From: Pseudomonas fluorescens HK44
GTDB lineage: Bacteria > Pseudomonadota > Gammaproteobacteria > Pseudomonadales > Pseudomonadaceae
Length of the DNA stretch: 64,000 nt
Assembly (NCBI RefSeq): GCF_000217955.3
Contig: NZ_AFOY02000005.1
Coordinates: 118,728 to 182,727 of the forward strand
Direction: 5' to 3'
Both the position numbers and the translations under genes were made by a program. Of this stretch, positions 1 through 8,945 are shown in pieces. The notes beneath the pieces were generated by a model that did not search any database, was not told the DNA's origin, and was given only the letters and a program-made list of their open reading frames with translations. Position 1 is the first letter of the stretch. The number at the start of each line of letters is the position of its first letter.

Positions 1-151
1 CGTGGTTGGCCAGGGTTGCAGCGACGATACCGGCAATGATCGGCCAGGGTTTGCGAAAGCGTGCGGCGAGAATGAGCGCGAGCAATTGCGTCTTGTCGCC
101 GATTTCGGCCAAGGCAACGACAGCGGTGGGAACGAGCAGAGAATCCAGCAT
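1..151 (-). CDS. TMEM165/GDT1-family manganese exporter, N-terminal part
   Basis: The window edge cuts this gene after 50 codons. The visible N-terminus is hydrophobic and carries the family hallmark E-x-G-D-K-T (EIGDKTQ, residues 16-22), which lies in the first membrane helix and forms part of the cation path. Members of this family (UPF0016/GDT1/MneA) export Mn2+ across the inner membrane. An AGGA sequence sits about 9 bases before the ATG. The long leader carries a manganese-type riboswitch, which fits an exporter switched on by excess Mn2+. The rest of the protein cannot be seen. Confidence 0.85.
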   Translation of the reverse strand, partial: MLDSLLVPTAVVALAEIGDKTQLLALILAARFRKPWPIIAGIVAATLANH

Positions 152-164
152 CAGGGTTTTCCTA

Positions 165-365
165 AGGGGCGGGTCGACACGGCTATGACACGTACAGCCT
201 TCCCGCCCCGGGTAAGGTGTGCGTGTCATAGGTCTTGTCAAACCCTGCGATCCATCTGAGTGGACGCTGGGGTCGCATACGCCATGGTCTGAGGACCAAG
301 TATGTTGACGTATGCCGGACGAGCATGGCGCTCGTGGGAGACTACTCCCCTAGGACGGAGCGGAT
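165..365 (-). promoter_or_regulatory. yybP-ykoY manganese riboswitch
   Basis: Read on the minus strand, the leader contains the conserved yybP-ykoY first-loop motif GGGGAGUAG (342-350) and the second conserved loop with ACAAGACCU (228-238), separated by stem-loop sequence. A C/G-rich hairpin between the second loop and the start codon could be the expression platform. This class binds Mn2+ through those two loops and normally turns on Mn2+ exporters such as MntP, Alx or GDT1 proteins. The downstream gene is a GDT1 protein. The exact ends are estimates. A palindrome, TGCCTAGGCA (368-377), lies just upstream. Confidence 0.85.
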
Positions 366-402
366 TCTGCCTAGGCAAAATCCATTCGGCAAGCGCTAAT
401 TT

Positions 403-1401
403 CTAGCCGCGTTTGGCCCGGTAGATTCGAAAACCCTGACCTTCGGCCTTGATCGCACACGCACCGAGATGCTCCTCGATCAGCGGCTGATACTTCAGGA
501 AACTGTTGGCCACCAGCCGCAATTCGCCGCCGTTTTTCAGATGTTTGGCTGCTTTTCGCAGCAGATTCTCCGTGGCGTGATAATCGGTATGAACCCCGAC
601 ATGGAACGGCGGATTGCTCAGAATTGCGCTCAACCCCATTGGCGCAGCGTCGATGCCATCGCCGGTCAGCACCTCGGCCTCCAGACCGTTGGCCGCCAAT
701 GTCAGGCGGCTGCTGGCGGCGGCGAACGCATCAACGTCCAGCAGGGTGACGGTGTTGTGTGGATAACGCCGTTTCACCGCCGCGCCCAACACGCCGGCAC
801 CACAACCGAAGTCGAGCAAGTGACCGCTCGGCAGTTTGTCCAGGTGTTCGAGCAGCAGGGCGCTGCCGCGATCCAGTCGACCGTGACTGAACACGCCCGG
901 CAGGCTGATGACTTTCAGCGGACCTTCAGCCAGCGGCAGTTCGTATTCCTGCGCCAGGCTTTCCAGCGATTTGGCCTCGGGCGCATTGGCCACGGTGACC
1001 TGCCAGAGCTGGCAGTGGCGTGCGCTGTCGAGCTTGCGTGGTTTGCCGAAGGGATTCAGCTGTTTGGCCGCGCCTTCGATGCCGCTGCGTTTTTCACCCA
1101 CCAGGTACAGCTCACGACCGGCCAGGCGCGAGGCGAGGGCGTTGAGGATGTAGTCGGTCAGCTCCTTGGATTTGGGCAGGAACACCACCGCCGTTTCAAA
1201 CTCGCGGCTCGGAGCATTCACGCCAAAGTGGCTGCGCTCGGCAAAGCGTGCGTCCAGCGCCGCTTGGTCGCCTGCGTGCCAGCACCAGCCGTGAGCGTTG
1301 GGCAATTTGCCGAGCAAGTCATCGGCGGGCAAACCGGCCAGCAACAACTCGCCTTGAAACAACTCGGCCTGACGAAGCAGTACTTCACTGCGCGGATCCA
1401 T
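403..1401 (-). CDS. rsmC: 16S rRNA (guanine1207-N2)-methyltransferase RsmC
   Basis: 332 residues, the usual RsmC length. RsmC methylates N2 of G1207 in 16S rRNA within the 30S subunit, using S-adenosylmethionine. The N-terminal half is the degenerate non-catalytic methyltransferase-like domain. The C-terminal half has the SAM-binding loop DFGCGAG (about residue 197) and the catalytic NPPFH motif (about residues 263-267) typical of N2-guanine methylases. It lies 33 bp after a 2-hydroxyacid dehydrogenase gene on the same strand and may be co-transcribed with it. Nothing is unusual. Confidence 0.93.
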   Translation of the reverse strand: MDPRSEVLLRQAELFQGELLLAGLPADDLLGKLPNAHGWCWHAGDQAALDARFAERSHFGVNAPSREFETAVVFLPKSKELTDYILNALASRLAGRELYLVGEKRSGIEGAAKQLNPFGKPRKLDSARHCQLWQVTVANAPEAKSLESLAQEYELPLAEGPLKVISLPGVFSHGRLDRGSALLLEHLDKLPSGHLLDFGCGAGVLGAAVKRRYPHNTVTLLDVDAFAAASSRLTLAANGLEAEVLTGDGIDAAPMGLSAILSNPPFHVGVHTDYHATENLLRKAAKHLKNGGELRLVANSFLKYQPLIEEHLGACAIKAEGQGFRIYRAKRG

Positions 1402-1434
1402 ACTCTGCTCCTTGAAAAAAAGTGCGGCAGTTTA

Positions 1435-2400
1435 TCAACTGACGACCCGCAGCGCTGTACCGCTGAAGAAGCCTTGAGCGTTTTCGGTCAGTTGACCGAC
1501 GATCCGCTGCCGCGCCTCGCGACTGCCCCAGGCGTTGTGCGGGGTGACGATCAAGCGCGGGATGTCGGCGGCCAACAGCGGATTGCCGGCGGTGGGGGGC
1601 TCGACACTCAAGACATCAGTCGCCGCGCCGCCCAGATGCCCGTTGCGCAACGCATCGGCCAGGGCTTGTTCGTCGATCAGGCCACCGCGTGCGGTGTTGA
1701 CCACAAAGGCGCCGGGTTTGAGCAGCGCCAGTTCACGGGCGCCGATGAAATTGCGGGTATGCTCGTTGAGCGGACAGTGCAGGGTCAGCGCGTCGATTTG
1801 CGGTAGCAGTTCATCCAGCGGCAAGCGGTCGGTGCGGGGCGGGCGCCCTGGCAATTGGCCGAGCAACACGCGCATGCCAAAGGCCTCGGCCAGCCGCGCG
1901 ACGGCGCCACCCAATTCACCATGGCCGAGCAGACCGAGGGTTTTGCCTTCGAGTTCGACGATCGGGAAATCCAGCAGGCAGAACTGTTTGGCCTGCTGCC
2001 AGCCACCTTCAGCGACGGCCTTTTGATAGTCGCCCAGGCGGGTGGCGAGGTTCAGCAGCAACATGATCGTGTGCTGCGCCACCGACGGCGTGCCGTAACC
2101 CTGGCAATTGCTCACGGTAATCCCTTGGGCGCGGGCGGCGGCCAGGTCGACATTGTTGGTGCCCGTGGCGGCGATCAGGATCAGCTTCAGTTCGGGGCAG
2201 GCTTTGAGGGTTTCGGCGTTCAGCAGGACTTTGTTGCTGATCGCGACACTGGCGCCTTGCAGCCGTTCGACGATGTTGTCGGGCGTGGTCAGTGAGCGCA
2301 GCTGCAAGTCGTCGAAGCACTGCTGCAACCCACTGAGGTCGAGGTCGCCGAGGTCCAGGGAACTGTGGTCGAGGAATACGGCGCGGCGATTGTTCGTCAT
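1435..2400 (-). CDS. D-2-hydroxyacid dehydrogenase (glycerate dehydrogenase-like)
   Basis: A 321-residue NAD(P)-dependent D-isomer-specific 2-hydroxyacid dehydrogenase. The nucleotide-binding loop is GHGELG (a G-x-G-x-x-G variant, about residue 150). The catalytic triad follows in the usual order: Arg in NTARGG, Glu in SVEPP, and His in TPHNAW. Overall it resembles hydroxypyruvate/glycerate dehydrogenases, which interconvert hydroxypyruvate or glyoxylate with D-glycerate or glycolate in the cytoplasm. The frame stays open upstream, but I chose the ATG at 2398-2400 because the protein from there (MTNNRRAVFLD) has normal family length and the upstream extension crosses a REP element. The exact substrate is not determinable. 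Confidence 0.85.
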   Translation of the reverse strand: MTNNRRAVFLDHSSLDLGDLDLSGLQQCFDDLQLRSLTTPDNIVERLQGASVAISNKVLLNAETLKACPELKLILIAATGTNNVDLAAARAQGITVSNCQGYGTPSVAQHTIMLLLNLATRLGDYQKAVAEGGWQQAKQFCLLDFPIVELEGKTLGLLGHGELGGAVARLAEAFGMRVLLGQLPGRPPRTDRLPLDELLPQIDALTLHCPLNEHTRNFIGARELALLKPGAFVVNTARGGLIDEQALADALRNGHLGGAATDVLSVEPPTAGNPLLAADIPRLIVTPHNAWGSREARQRIVGQLTENAQGFFSGTALRVVS

Positions 2401-2460
2401 TAACTGTACCTTTTGCACGTGAGTCTGAAGGCGTAATCTGCCGAGCCTACCAGATGAACT

Positions 2461-2590
2461 GTGGCGAGGGAGCTTGCTCCCGCTCGAGTGCGCAGCAGTC
2501 GCAAAACCGCCAACTTGGTACACCTGACGAAACGCGGATGCAGGGTTCAGGGCTGCTTCGCAACCCAGCGGGAGCAAGCTCCCTCGCCAC
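2461..2590. repeat. REPIN-type inverted REP pair
   Basis: Two REP palindromes face each other. The left begins GTGGCGAGGGAGCTTGCTCCC at 2461; the right is its inverted copy ending at 2590. About 85 bp lie between them. This is one of the two abundant REP sequence types in fluorescent pseudomonads and fills the gap between the divergent dehydrogenase and LysE genes. REPs are moved by a RAYT transposase in trans; none is encoded here. Confidence 0.85.
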
Positions 2591-2650
2591 CGGTAGGATG
2601 TTTGACCAAGAAATCTTCGATTGATCGGCCTGGCCTAAAGGAGCCCCACC

Positions 2651-3280
2651 ATGTACTGGACAGAGTTTTTGACCGTCGCCCTGATTCACCTGCTTGCCGT
2701 GGCAAGCCCGGGTCCGGACTTTGCCGTGGTGGTGCGTGAGGCCGTGACCCACGGTCGTCGCGCCGGGACCTGGACGGCGCTGGGCGTTGGTTCTGCGATC
2801 TTCCTGCACGTGGGCTACTCGTTGCTCGGTATTGGCCTGATCGTCTCGCAGTCGATCGTGCTGTTCAACGCGCTGAAATGGCTGGCGGCCGCCTACCTGC
2901 TGTACATCGGCTTCAAGGCCCTGCGCGCGCAACCGGCGAAACCGGCCGCCGAAAACCTGCACAAGGAAGCCGGCGAGCGCACTGCACGCGGCGCATTTAC
3001 CTCAGGTTTCGTGACCAACGGCCTGAACCCCAAAGCCACGCTGTTTTTCCTGTCGCTGTTCACCGTGGTGATCAACCCGCACACACCGCTGGCGATTCAG
3101 GCCGGTTACGGCGTTTACCTGGCAGCGGCTACCGCGATCTGGTTTTGCCTGGTGGCGATGCTGTTCAGTCAACAGCGCGTACGCGCCGGTTTTGCCCGCA
3201 TGGGCCACTGGTTCGACCGCACGATGGGCGTGGTGCTGATTGCCATCGGCGTGAAGCTGGCCCTGACCGAGATGCATTGA
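2651..3280 (+). CDS. LysE/RhtB-family amino-acid exporter
   Basis: A 209-residue inner-membrane protein of the LysE/RhtB family, normally six helices. The N-terminal signature is clear: a first helix followed by ASPGPDFAVVVR (about residues 18-29), where the SPGP turn is near-invariant. NGLNPKA (about residues 123-129) in the central helix is the second family signature. Relatives export threonine, homoserine or other amino acids by proton antiport. A strong AAAGGAG ribosome site lies 7 bases before the ATG. It is monocistronic. Substrate cannot be told from sequence. Confidence 0.9.
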   Translation: MYWTEFLTVALIHLLAVASPGPDFAVVVREAVTHGRRAGTWTALGVGSAIFLHVGYSLLGIGLIVSQSIVLFNALKWLAAAYLLYIGFKALRAQPAKPAAENLHKEAGERTARGAFTSGFVTNGLNPKATLFFLSLFTVVINPHTPLAIQAGYGVYLAAATAIWFCLVAMLFSQQRVRAGFARMGHWFDRTMGVVLIAIGVKLALTEMH

Positions 3281-3425
3281 TCCACTATCGGAAATAAATG
3301 CTGGCGCAAAGCTGGCATTTGTACGGCTCTGCAAATCATCCCTTTGGCTGATTTAGCTGGCGCTCCGGCTGACTAAAGTGCTTATCTTTTCAGCCACGAC
3401 CGTGCAGTCAGATAAAGGGATGCTT

Positions 3426-5108
3426 ATGTTGCAGACTCGCGTTATTCCGCCAGCCGAAGGCGCTTATCAATACCCGCTGTTGATCAAGCGGTTGCTGATG
3501 TCCGGCAGCCGTTACGAGAAAACCCGCGAGATTGTCTACCGCGACCAGTTGCGCTACAGCTATCCGACCCTCATCGAGCGTGTCGCGCGGCTGGCCAACG
3601 TGCTCACGGCGGCCGGGGTCAAGGCCGGGGATACCGTGGCCGTGATGGACTGGGACAGCCATCGCTACCTCGAATGCATGTTTGCCATCCCGATGATCGG
3701 TGCGGTGATCCACACCATCAACGTGCGCCTGTCGCCTGAACAGATTCTCTACACCATGAACCACGCCGAGGACCGCTTCGTGCTGGTCAACAGTGAGTTC
3801 GTCGGGCTGTACCAGGCGATTGCCGGGCACCTGACCACGGTCGAGAAAACCCTGCTGCTCACCGATCTACCGGAAAAAACCGCCGACTTGCCCAACCTGA
3901 TCGGCGAGTACGAGCAACTGCTGGCTGCCGCGAGCACCCAGTACAACTTCGAAGATTTCGACGAAAACTCGGTAGCGACCACCTTCTACACCACCGGCAC
4001 CACCGGCAATCCCAAGGGCGTGTATTTCACCCATCGGCAACTGGTGCTACACACCATGGGCGTCTCGACGATCATGGGCAGCATCGACAGCGTGCGCCTG
4101 CTGGGCACCAACGACGTGTACATGCCGATCACCCCGATGTTCCACGTGCATGCCTGGGGCTTGCCTTACGTGGCGACCATGCTTGGGCTCAAGCAGGTTT
4201 ACCCCGGTCGTTACGACCCGGAATACCTGGTGGAGTTGTGGCGCAGGGAAAAGGTCAGTTTCTCCCATTGCGTGCCGACCATCCTGCAAATGGTCCTCAA
4301 CGCCAAGGCCGCGCAAGGCACGGACTTCGGCGGCTGGAAAATCGTCATCGGCGGCAGCGCCCTGAACCGCGCGCTGTACGAAGCGGCCAAGGCCAAGGGT
4401 ATTCAGTTGACCGCCGCCTATGGCATGTCGGAAACCGGGCCGCTGGTGTCTTGCGCTCACCTTAACGAAGAGCTGATGGCCGGTACCGAAGACGAACGCA
4501 CCACGTATCGCATCAAGGCCGGCGTGCCGGGGCCCTTGGTGGAAGCGGCGATCATCGACGCTGACGGCAACTTCTTGCCGGCCGACGGGGAGTCTCAGGG
4601 CGAACTGGTGCTGCGTGCGCCGTGGCTCACCGAAGGTTATTTCAACGAACCTGAGAAGGGCAAAGAGCTCTGGGCCGGGGGCTGGCTGCACACTGGCGAC
4701 GTGGCGACCCTGGACAGCATGGGGGTGATCGACATCCGTGACCGGATCAAGGACGTGATCAAGACCGGTGGCGAGTGGATTTCCTCCCTGGACCTCGAAG
4801 ACCTGATCAGCCGTCATCCGGCGGTACGCGAAGTAGCAGTGGTCGGTATCCCGGACCCGCAATGGGGCGAGCGCCCGTTTGCCTTGCTGGTGCTCCGTGA
4901 GGGCCATGCGATAGGCGCCAGGGAACTCAAGGAACACCTCAAGCCATTCGTCGAACTGGGGCACCTGAGCAAGTGGGCCATCCCGAGCCAGATCGCCCTT
5001 GTTACTGAAATTCCCAAGACCAGTGTCGGCAAGCTCGACAAGAAGCGTATCCGCGTCGACATCGCACAATGGCAGGCCAGCAACAGCACCTTCCTTTCGA
5101 CGCTTTAA
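3426..5108 (+). CDS. Medium/long-chain fatty acid-CoA ligase (AlkK-like)
   Basis: A 560-residue AMP-forming acyl-CoA synthetase that activates fatty acids to acyl-CoA with ATP. Visible in order: the P-loop-like YTTGTTGNPKG (about residues 188-198), YGMSETGP (adenine-binding/A5 region), WLHTGDVA (A7), the hinge DRIKD with GGEWIS, and the C-terminal catalytic lysine in SVGKLDK. I chose the ATG at 3426 because AAGGGA lies about 6 bases upstream; a GTG at 3378 and an ATG at 3420 are in frame but worse placed. It is followed by DUF1302, DUF1329 and LuxR/MalT-type genes, an arrangement I recall from other pseudomonads around a medium-chain fatty-acid ligase. Confidence 0.88.
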   Translation: MLQTRVIPPAEGAYQYPLLIKRLLMSGSRYEKTREIVYRDQLRYSYPTLIERVARLANVLTAAGVKAGDTVAVMDWDSHRYLECMFAIPMIGAVIHTINVRLSPEQILYTMNHAEDRFVLVNSEFVGLYQAIAGHLTTVEKTLLLTDLPEKTADLPNLIGEYEQLLAAASTQYNFEDFDENSVATTFYTTGTTGNPKGVYFTHRQLVLHTMGVSTIMGSIDSVRLLGTNDVYMPITPMFHVHAWGLPYVATMLGLKQVYPGRYDPEYLVELWRREKVSFSHCVPTILQMVLNAKAAQGTDFGGWKIVIGGSALNRALYEAAKAKGIQLTAAYGMSETGPLVSCAHLNEELMAGTEDERTTYRIKAGVPGPLVEAAIIDADGNFLPADGESQGELVLRAPWLTEGYFNEPEKGKELWAGGWLHTGDVATLDSMGVIDIRDRIKDVIKTGGEWISSLDLEDLISRHPAVREVAVVGIPDPQWGERPFALLVLREGHAIGARELKEHLKPFVELGHLSKWAIPSQIALVTEIPKTSVGKLDKKRIRVDIAQWQASNSTFLSTL

Positions 5109-5445
5109 GCGTCCTTTGCCGTGCCCGAAAGGGCACGGCAAGCCCACCAAGCAAGCGCTTGGCTTGTTTATTCAAAATTTTCAGCCATCCTTGCCGGGCC
5201 GACATCTGTCGGATTGGCAACAGGACTATTCCAGAGTGGTGGGGGCTGCAAATCACACTTTAGAGGGATCAAGCAGTACTACCTGCTGGCTATAGTCCGT
5301 TCAAGGATTTTTAAGAACGGGGCAAACGCACAAAACGCGGCGATGCAACTTTGAATGACTTCGGGACGACATGGGCTCCCCGTTATTCAGGGCGTTTTTA
5401 GAAGTGCTCAATGCCATAACAATAAAAGCACATGGAGTAGCGTCG
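5109..5445 (+). other. Intergenic leader between ligase and DUF1302 genes
   Basis: A 337-bp gap. Just after the ligase stop lies a perfect hairpin, GCCGTGCCC-gaaa-GGGCACGGC (5118-5139), with no clear T tract, so at most a weak terminator or processing site. A possible -10 element TATAGT is at 5291-5296, without a good -35 partner. No convincing small gene was seen. The gap suggests that the DUF1302-DUF1329 pair can be transcribed separately from the ligase. Confidence 0.5.
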
Positions 5446-7335
5446 ATGACATCAATAAACCAGTTCTGGCGCCGGGCGAAACTGCCTCTGGCGGTCAGTC
5501 TCGCCTCTACGCTCGCCGGGCCTGCATTCGGGGTCAGTTTCAACGTCGGTGAAATCGAAGGTCAGTTCGACTCGTCCCTCTCCCTGGGCATGAGTGTGTC
5601 TACCCAGCAGCCGAACAAGAACCTGATCGGTGTCAACAACGGTGGCAAGGGCTTGTCCCAGACCTCCGATGACGGCCACTTGAACTTCAAGAGCGGGCAA
5701 GCCTTTTCAAAAATCTTCAAGGGCATCCATGACCTTGAACTGAAATACGGCGATACCGGCGTCTTCGTGCGCGGTAAATACTGGTACGACTTCGCGCTGC
5801 AAAACCAGGACCTGGAATTCAAGAACGTCAGCAATGACGGACGCAAGGAAGGCGCCAGGTCGTCGGGTGGGGAAATCCTCGACGCCTTCGTCTACCACAA
5901 CTACTCCATTGCCGATGAGCCGGGTTCCGTGCGCTTGGGCAAGCAGGTGGTCAACTGGGGTGAAAGTACCTTCATCGGTGGCGGCATCAACTCGATCAAC
6001 CCGATCGACGTGTCCGCATTCCGTCGTCCTGGTGCCGAGATCAAGGAAGGCCTGATCCCGGTCAACATGTTCTACATCTCGCAAAGCCTGACCGAGAACC
6101 TCTCGGCTCAAGCGTTCTACCAGATCGGCTGGGACCAGACCGTTGTCGACAACTGCGGTACCTTTTTCTCCCAGCCAGACATCATTGCCAACGGTTGCAC
6201 CGACAATCTGCGCGTACTGAACAAGCGTTCGACCATCCCGGCCGTCGCCTTGGGGCCATTGGCCGCGAATGGTGTCGACGTCAACGAAGAGGGTGTACTG
6301 GTTCGTCGTGGTCGGGACCGCGAGGCGAGCAACGGCGGCCAGTGGGGTGCGGCCTTCAAGTACATGTTCGATCCGCTGGACACCGAGTTCGGTGCCTACT
6401 TCATGAACTACCACAGCCGTGCGCCGATCTTCAGTGCGACCGGTGCTCCGCAGTCGGTCTACAACGGCGTCAAGGCATTGCCCGGTCCGTTCCAGGCCCT
6501 CGGGCCGCTGCTGGTCGCGGGTAACTCGCAGTACTTCGTCGAGTACCCGGAAGACATCCGCCTCTATGGCCTGAGCTTCTCCACCACCCTGCCTACCGGT
6601 ACGGCGTGGAGCGGTGAGATCAGCTACCGGCCGAATGCGCCGGTGCAGTTGAACTCCACCGATATCCTGTTCGCCGGTGTTCGTCCGCTGGGTGGCGCGC
6701 TGACCAACGCTTCGTTGCTCCAGGGTGTTCCGGGGGAAGACCTGCACGGCTATCGCCGCAAGGAAATCACCCAGATCCAGACCACCTTCACGCACTTCTT
6801 CGATCAGGTCATGGGCGCCCAGCGTCTGACCCTGGTGGGTGAAGTCGGACTGACTCACGTCGGTGGCCTGGAAAGCACGTCCGATGTCCGTTATGGCCGC
6901 GATCCGGTCTTCGGCCCAGGCGAACTGCCCGCCACGGGTGGTCTGGACACCTGCTCGCAGATCCTTAACACCTCCACCATCAACGGTGCCGGGGCAGGTG
7001 CTGCGACCAACAACCGCAGCAGCAATTGCAACAACGACGGTTTCACCACCGCCAACTCCTGGGGCTACCGCGCCCGCGCCATCTGGGAATACCCGGACGT
7101 CTTCGCCGGCGTGAACCTCAAGCCGAACGTGGCCTGGTCGCATGACGTCAGCGGTTACTCGCCAGGCCCTGGCGGCAACTTCGAGGAGGGTCGCAAAGCG
7201 GTCAGCCTGGGTCTCGATGCCGAGTACCAGAACACCTACACCGCGAGCCTTGCGTACACCAACTTCTTTGGCGGCAAGTACAGCACCGTGGATGATCGCG
7301 ACTTCGTTGCGCTCAGCGTCGGCGTGAACTTCTAA
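5446..7335 (+). CDS. DUF1302 outer-membrane beta-barrel protein
   Basis: 629 residues from the ATG at 5446, which has GGAG 8 bases upstream; an earlier in-frame ATG at 5371 lacks a site. The N-terminus is a signal peptide (basic RRAK, hydrophobic stretch, then GPAFGVSF). The mature part alternates hydrophobic and polar residues and is rich in Gly, Asn, Tyr and aromatic pairs. It ends in a terminal Phe (VGVNF), the usual C-terminal signal of outer-membrane barrels. DUF1302 proteins occur beside DUF1329 proteins and are thought to form an envelope pair linked to hydrophobic-compound metabolism; the biochemical role is not established. The next gene starts 28 bp downstream. Confidence 0.87.
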   Translation: MTSINQFWRRAKLPLAVSLASTLAGPAFGVSFNVGEIEGQFDSSLSLGMSVSTQQPNKNLIGVNNGGKGLSQTSDDGHLNFKSGQAFSKIFKGIHDLELKYGDTGVFVRGKYWYDFALQNQDLEFKNVSNDGRKEGARSSGGEILDAFVYHNYSIADEPGSVRLGKQVVNWGESTFIGGGINSINPIDVSAFRRPGAEIKEGLIPVNMFYISQSLTENLSAQAFYQIGWDQTVVDNCGTFFSQPDIIANGCTDNLRVLNKRSTIPAVALGPLAANGVDVNEEGVLVRRGRDREASNGGQWGAAFKYMFDPLDTEFGAYFMNYHSRAPIFSATGAPQSVYNGVKALPGPFQALGPLLVAGNSQYFVEYPEDIRLYGLSFSTTLPTGTAWSGEISYRPNAPVQLNSTDILFAGVRPLGGALTNASLLQGVPGEDLHGYRRKEITQIQTTFTHFFDQVMGAQRLTLVGEVGLTHVGGLESTSDVRYGRDPVFGPGELPATGGLDTCSQILNTSTINGAGAGAATNNRSSNCNNDGFTTANSWGYRARAIWEYPDVFAGVNLKPNVAWSHDVSGYSPGPGGNFEEGRKAVSLGLDAEYQNTYTASLAYTNFFGGKYSTVDDRDFVALSVGVNF

Positions 7336-7363
7336 GCACTGCATCTTCAGGACAAACAAGAAT

Positions 7364-8728
7364 ATGAAAGTAACCAAAAGTCTTTTGCAAGCGGGTGTCC
7401 TTGGGCTTTCGCTGCTGGCGACCGCGGTCATGGCAGCGGTTCCGGCCGCTGAAGCGGACAAGTTGGGCAAGAGCCTGACGCCGATGGGCGCGGAAATGGC
7501 AGGCAATGCTGATGGCTCGATCCCGGCCTGGAAACCCTTGGAGAAAAACGCCGGCGCCGTCGACAGCAAGGGTTTCCTGTCCAACCCGTATGCCAGTGAG
7601 CAACCGCTGTTCACCATCACCGCGAAAAACGTCGACCAGTACAAAGACAAACTGGCACCGGGCCAATACGCGATGTTCAAGCGTTACCCGGACACCTTCA
7701 AAATGCCGGTTTACCCGTCTCATCGCGGCGCGACCGTGCCGGATCAGGTGTTCGCCGCCATCAGGAAGAACGCCACCAACACCAACCTGGTGTCCGGCGG
7801 CAACGGCTTGGAGAACTTCGAAACCGCCGTGCCGTTCCCGATTCCGAAAAGCGGCGTCGAAGTCATCTGGAACCACATCACCCGCTATCGTGGCGGCAGC
7901 GTGACCCGTCTGGTGACCCAGGCCACGCCGCAGCCAAACGGCTCGTATAGCATGGTGTACTTCCAGGACCAGTTCGTGTTCCGCGACAAAATGAAGGATT
8001 ACGACCCGAAAAACCCGGGCAACATCCTGTTCTACTTCAAGCAGAAAGTGACTGCGCCGGCACGTTTGGCCGGTGGTGTGCTGCTGGTTCACGAAACCCT
8101 CGATCAGGTGAAGGAACCGCGTTCGGCGTGGGTCTACAACGCCGGTCAGCGTCGTGTGCGTCGTGCCCCGCAAGTGTCCTATGACGGTCCGGGTACGGCT
8201 GCCGATGGCCTGCGGACTTCCGATAACCTGGACATGTACAACGGTGCACCGGATCGTTACGACTGGAAGCTCGAAGGCAAGAAAGAGATGTACATCGCCT
8301 CCGACAGCTACAAACTCGACTCACCGACGCTCAAGTACGACGAAATCATCAAGGCCGGTCATATCAACCAGGACCTGGCGCGTTACGAACTGCGTCGTGT
8401 CTGGCATGTGGTTGCCACCCTGAAGGAAGGTCAGCGTCACATTTATGCCAAGCGTGACTTCTACATTGACGAAGACACCTGGCAAGCCGCGGTCATCGAT
8501 CACTACGACGGTCGTGGTCAACTCTGGCGTGTGGCCGAGGCCCATGCCGAGAACTACTACGACCAGCAAGTGCCGTGGTATGCCCTGGAAGCCCTCTACG
8601 ACCTGCAGTCCGGCCGCTATCTGGCACTGGGGATGAAGAACGAAGAGAAACGCGCGTATGACTTCGGCTTCACTGCGACCACCAGTGATTTCACCCCGGC
8701 TGCACTGGCTCAGGACGGCGTTCGCTAA
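7364..8728 (+). CDS. DUF1329 periplasmic/outer-membrane-associated protein
   Basis: 454 residues with a Sec signal peptide (MKVTKSLLQAG, hydrophobic core, cleavage near VMAAVP at about residue 22). The body matches DUF1329: an early SLTPMGAE block, a central FPIPK segment, and repeated aromatic/acidic strands to the C-terminus. The family is described as having a LolA/LolB-like fold, which would allow it to hold a lipid chain; that is family knowledge, not visible here. It forms a two-gene unit with the DUF1302 barrel and ends at a strong terminator. With the ligase upstream, a role in moving fatty acids or lipids through the envelope is my inference. Confidence 0.87.
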   Translation: MKVTKSLLQAGVLGLSLLATAVMAAVPAAEADKLGKSLTPMGAEMAGNADGSIPAWKPLEKNAGAVDSKGFLSNPYASEQPLFTITAKNVDQYKDKLAPGQYAMFKRYPDTFKMPVYPSHRGATVPDQVFAAIRKNATNTNLVSGGNGLENFETAVPFPIPKSGVEVIWNHITRYRGGSVTRLVTQATPQPNGSYSMVYFQDQFVFRDKMKDYDPKNPGNILFYFKQKVTAPARLAGGVLLVHETLDQVKEPRSAWVYNAGQRRVRRAPQVSYDGPGTAADGLRTSDNLDMYNGAPDRYDWKLEGKKEMYIASDSYKLDSPTLKYDEIIKAGHINQDLARYELRRVWHVVATLKEGQRHIYAKRDFYIDEDTWQAAVIDHYDGRGQLWRVAEAHAENYYDQQVPWYALEALYDLQSGRYLALGMKNEEKRAYDFGFTATTSDFTPAALAQDGVR

Positions 8729-8757
8729 CGTGTCGTAGCACAGAGGCTGCATCCTCG

Positions 8758-8791
8758 AAAAACGCCCCGACTGGTTCGGGGCGTTTTTTTT
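8758..8791 (+). terminator. Intrinsic terminator after DUF1329 gene
   Basis: The stem AACGCCCCGA / TCGGGGCGTT with a short loop (8761-8785) is followed by eight T residues. It ends the DUF1302-DUF1329 transcript before the regulator gene. Confidence 0.93.
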
Positions 8792-8945
8792 GTCTCAAAA
8801 AAAGATCGGTGCATCACCAGCCCTGCAACTTTTGTTCGTAGTCTTTTTGTAGCCATTTGTAGCAGGAACCTTCAATCCGCTCCGGTTTACCGCTAGTCTG
8901 CGGACATCTGCAATGCCGACAACAGCACCTAAACAAGAGTTGGCT

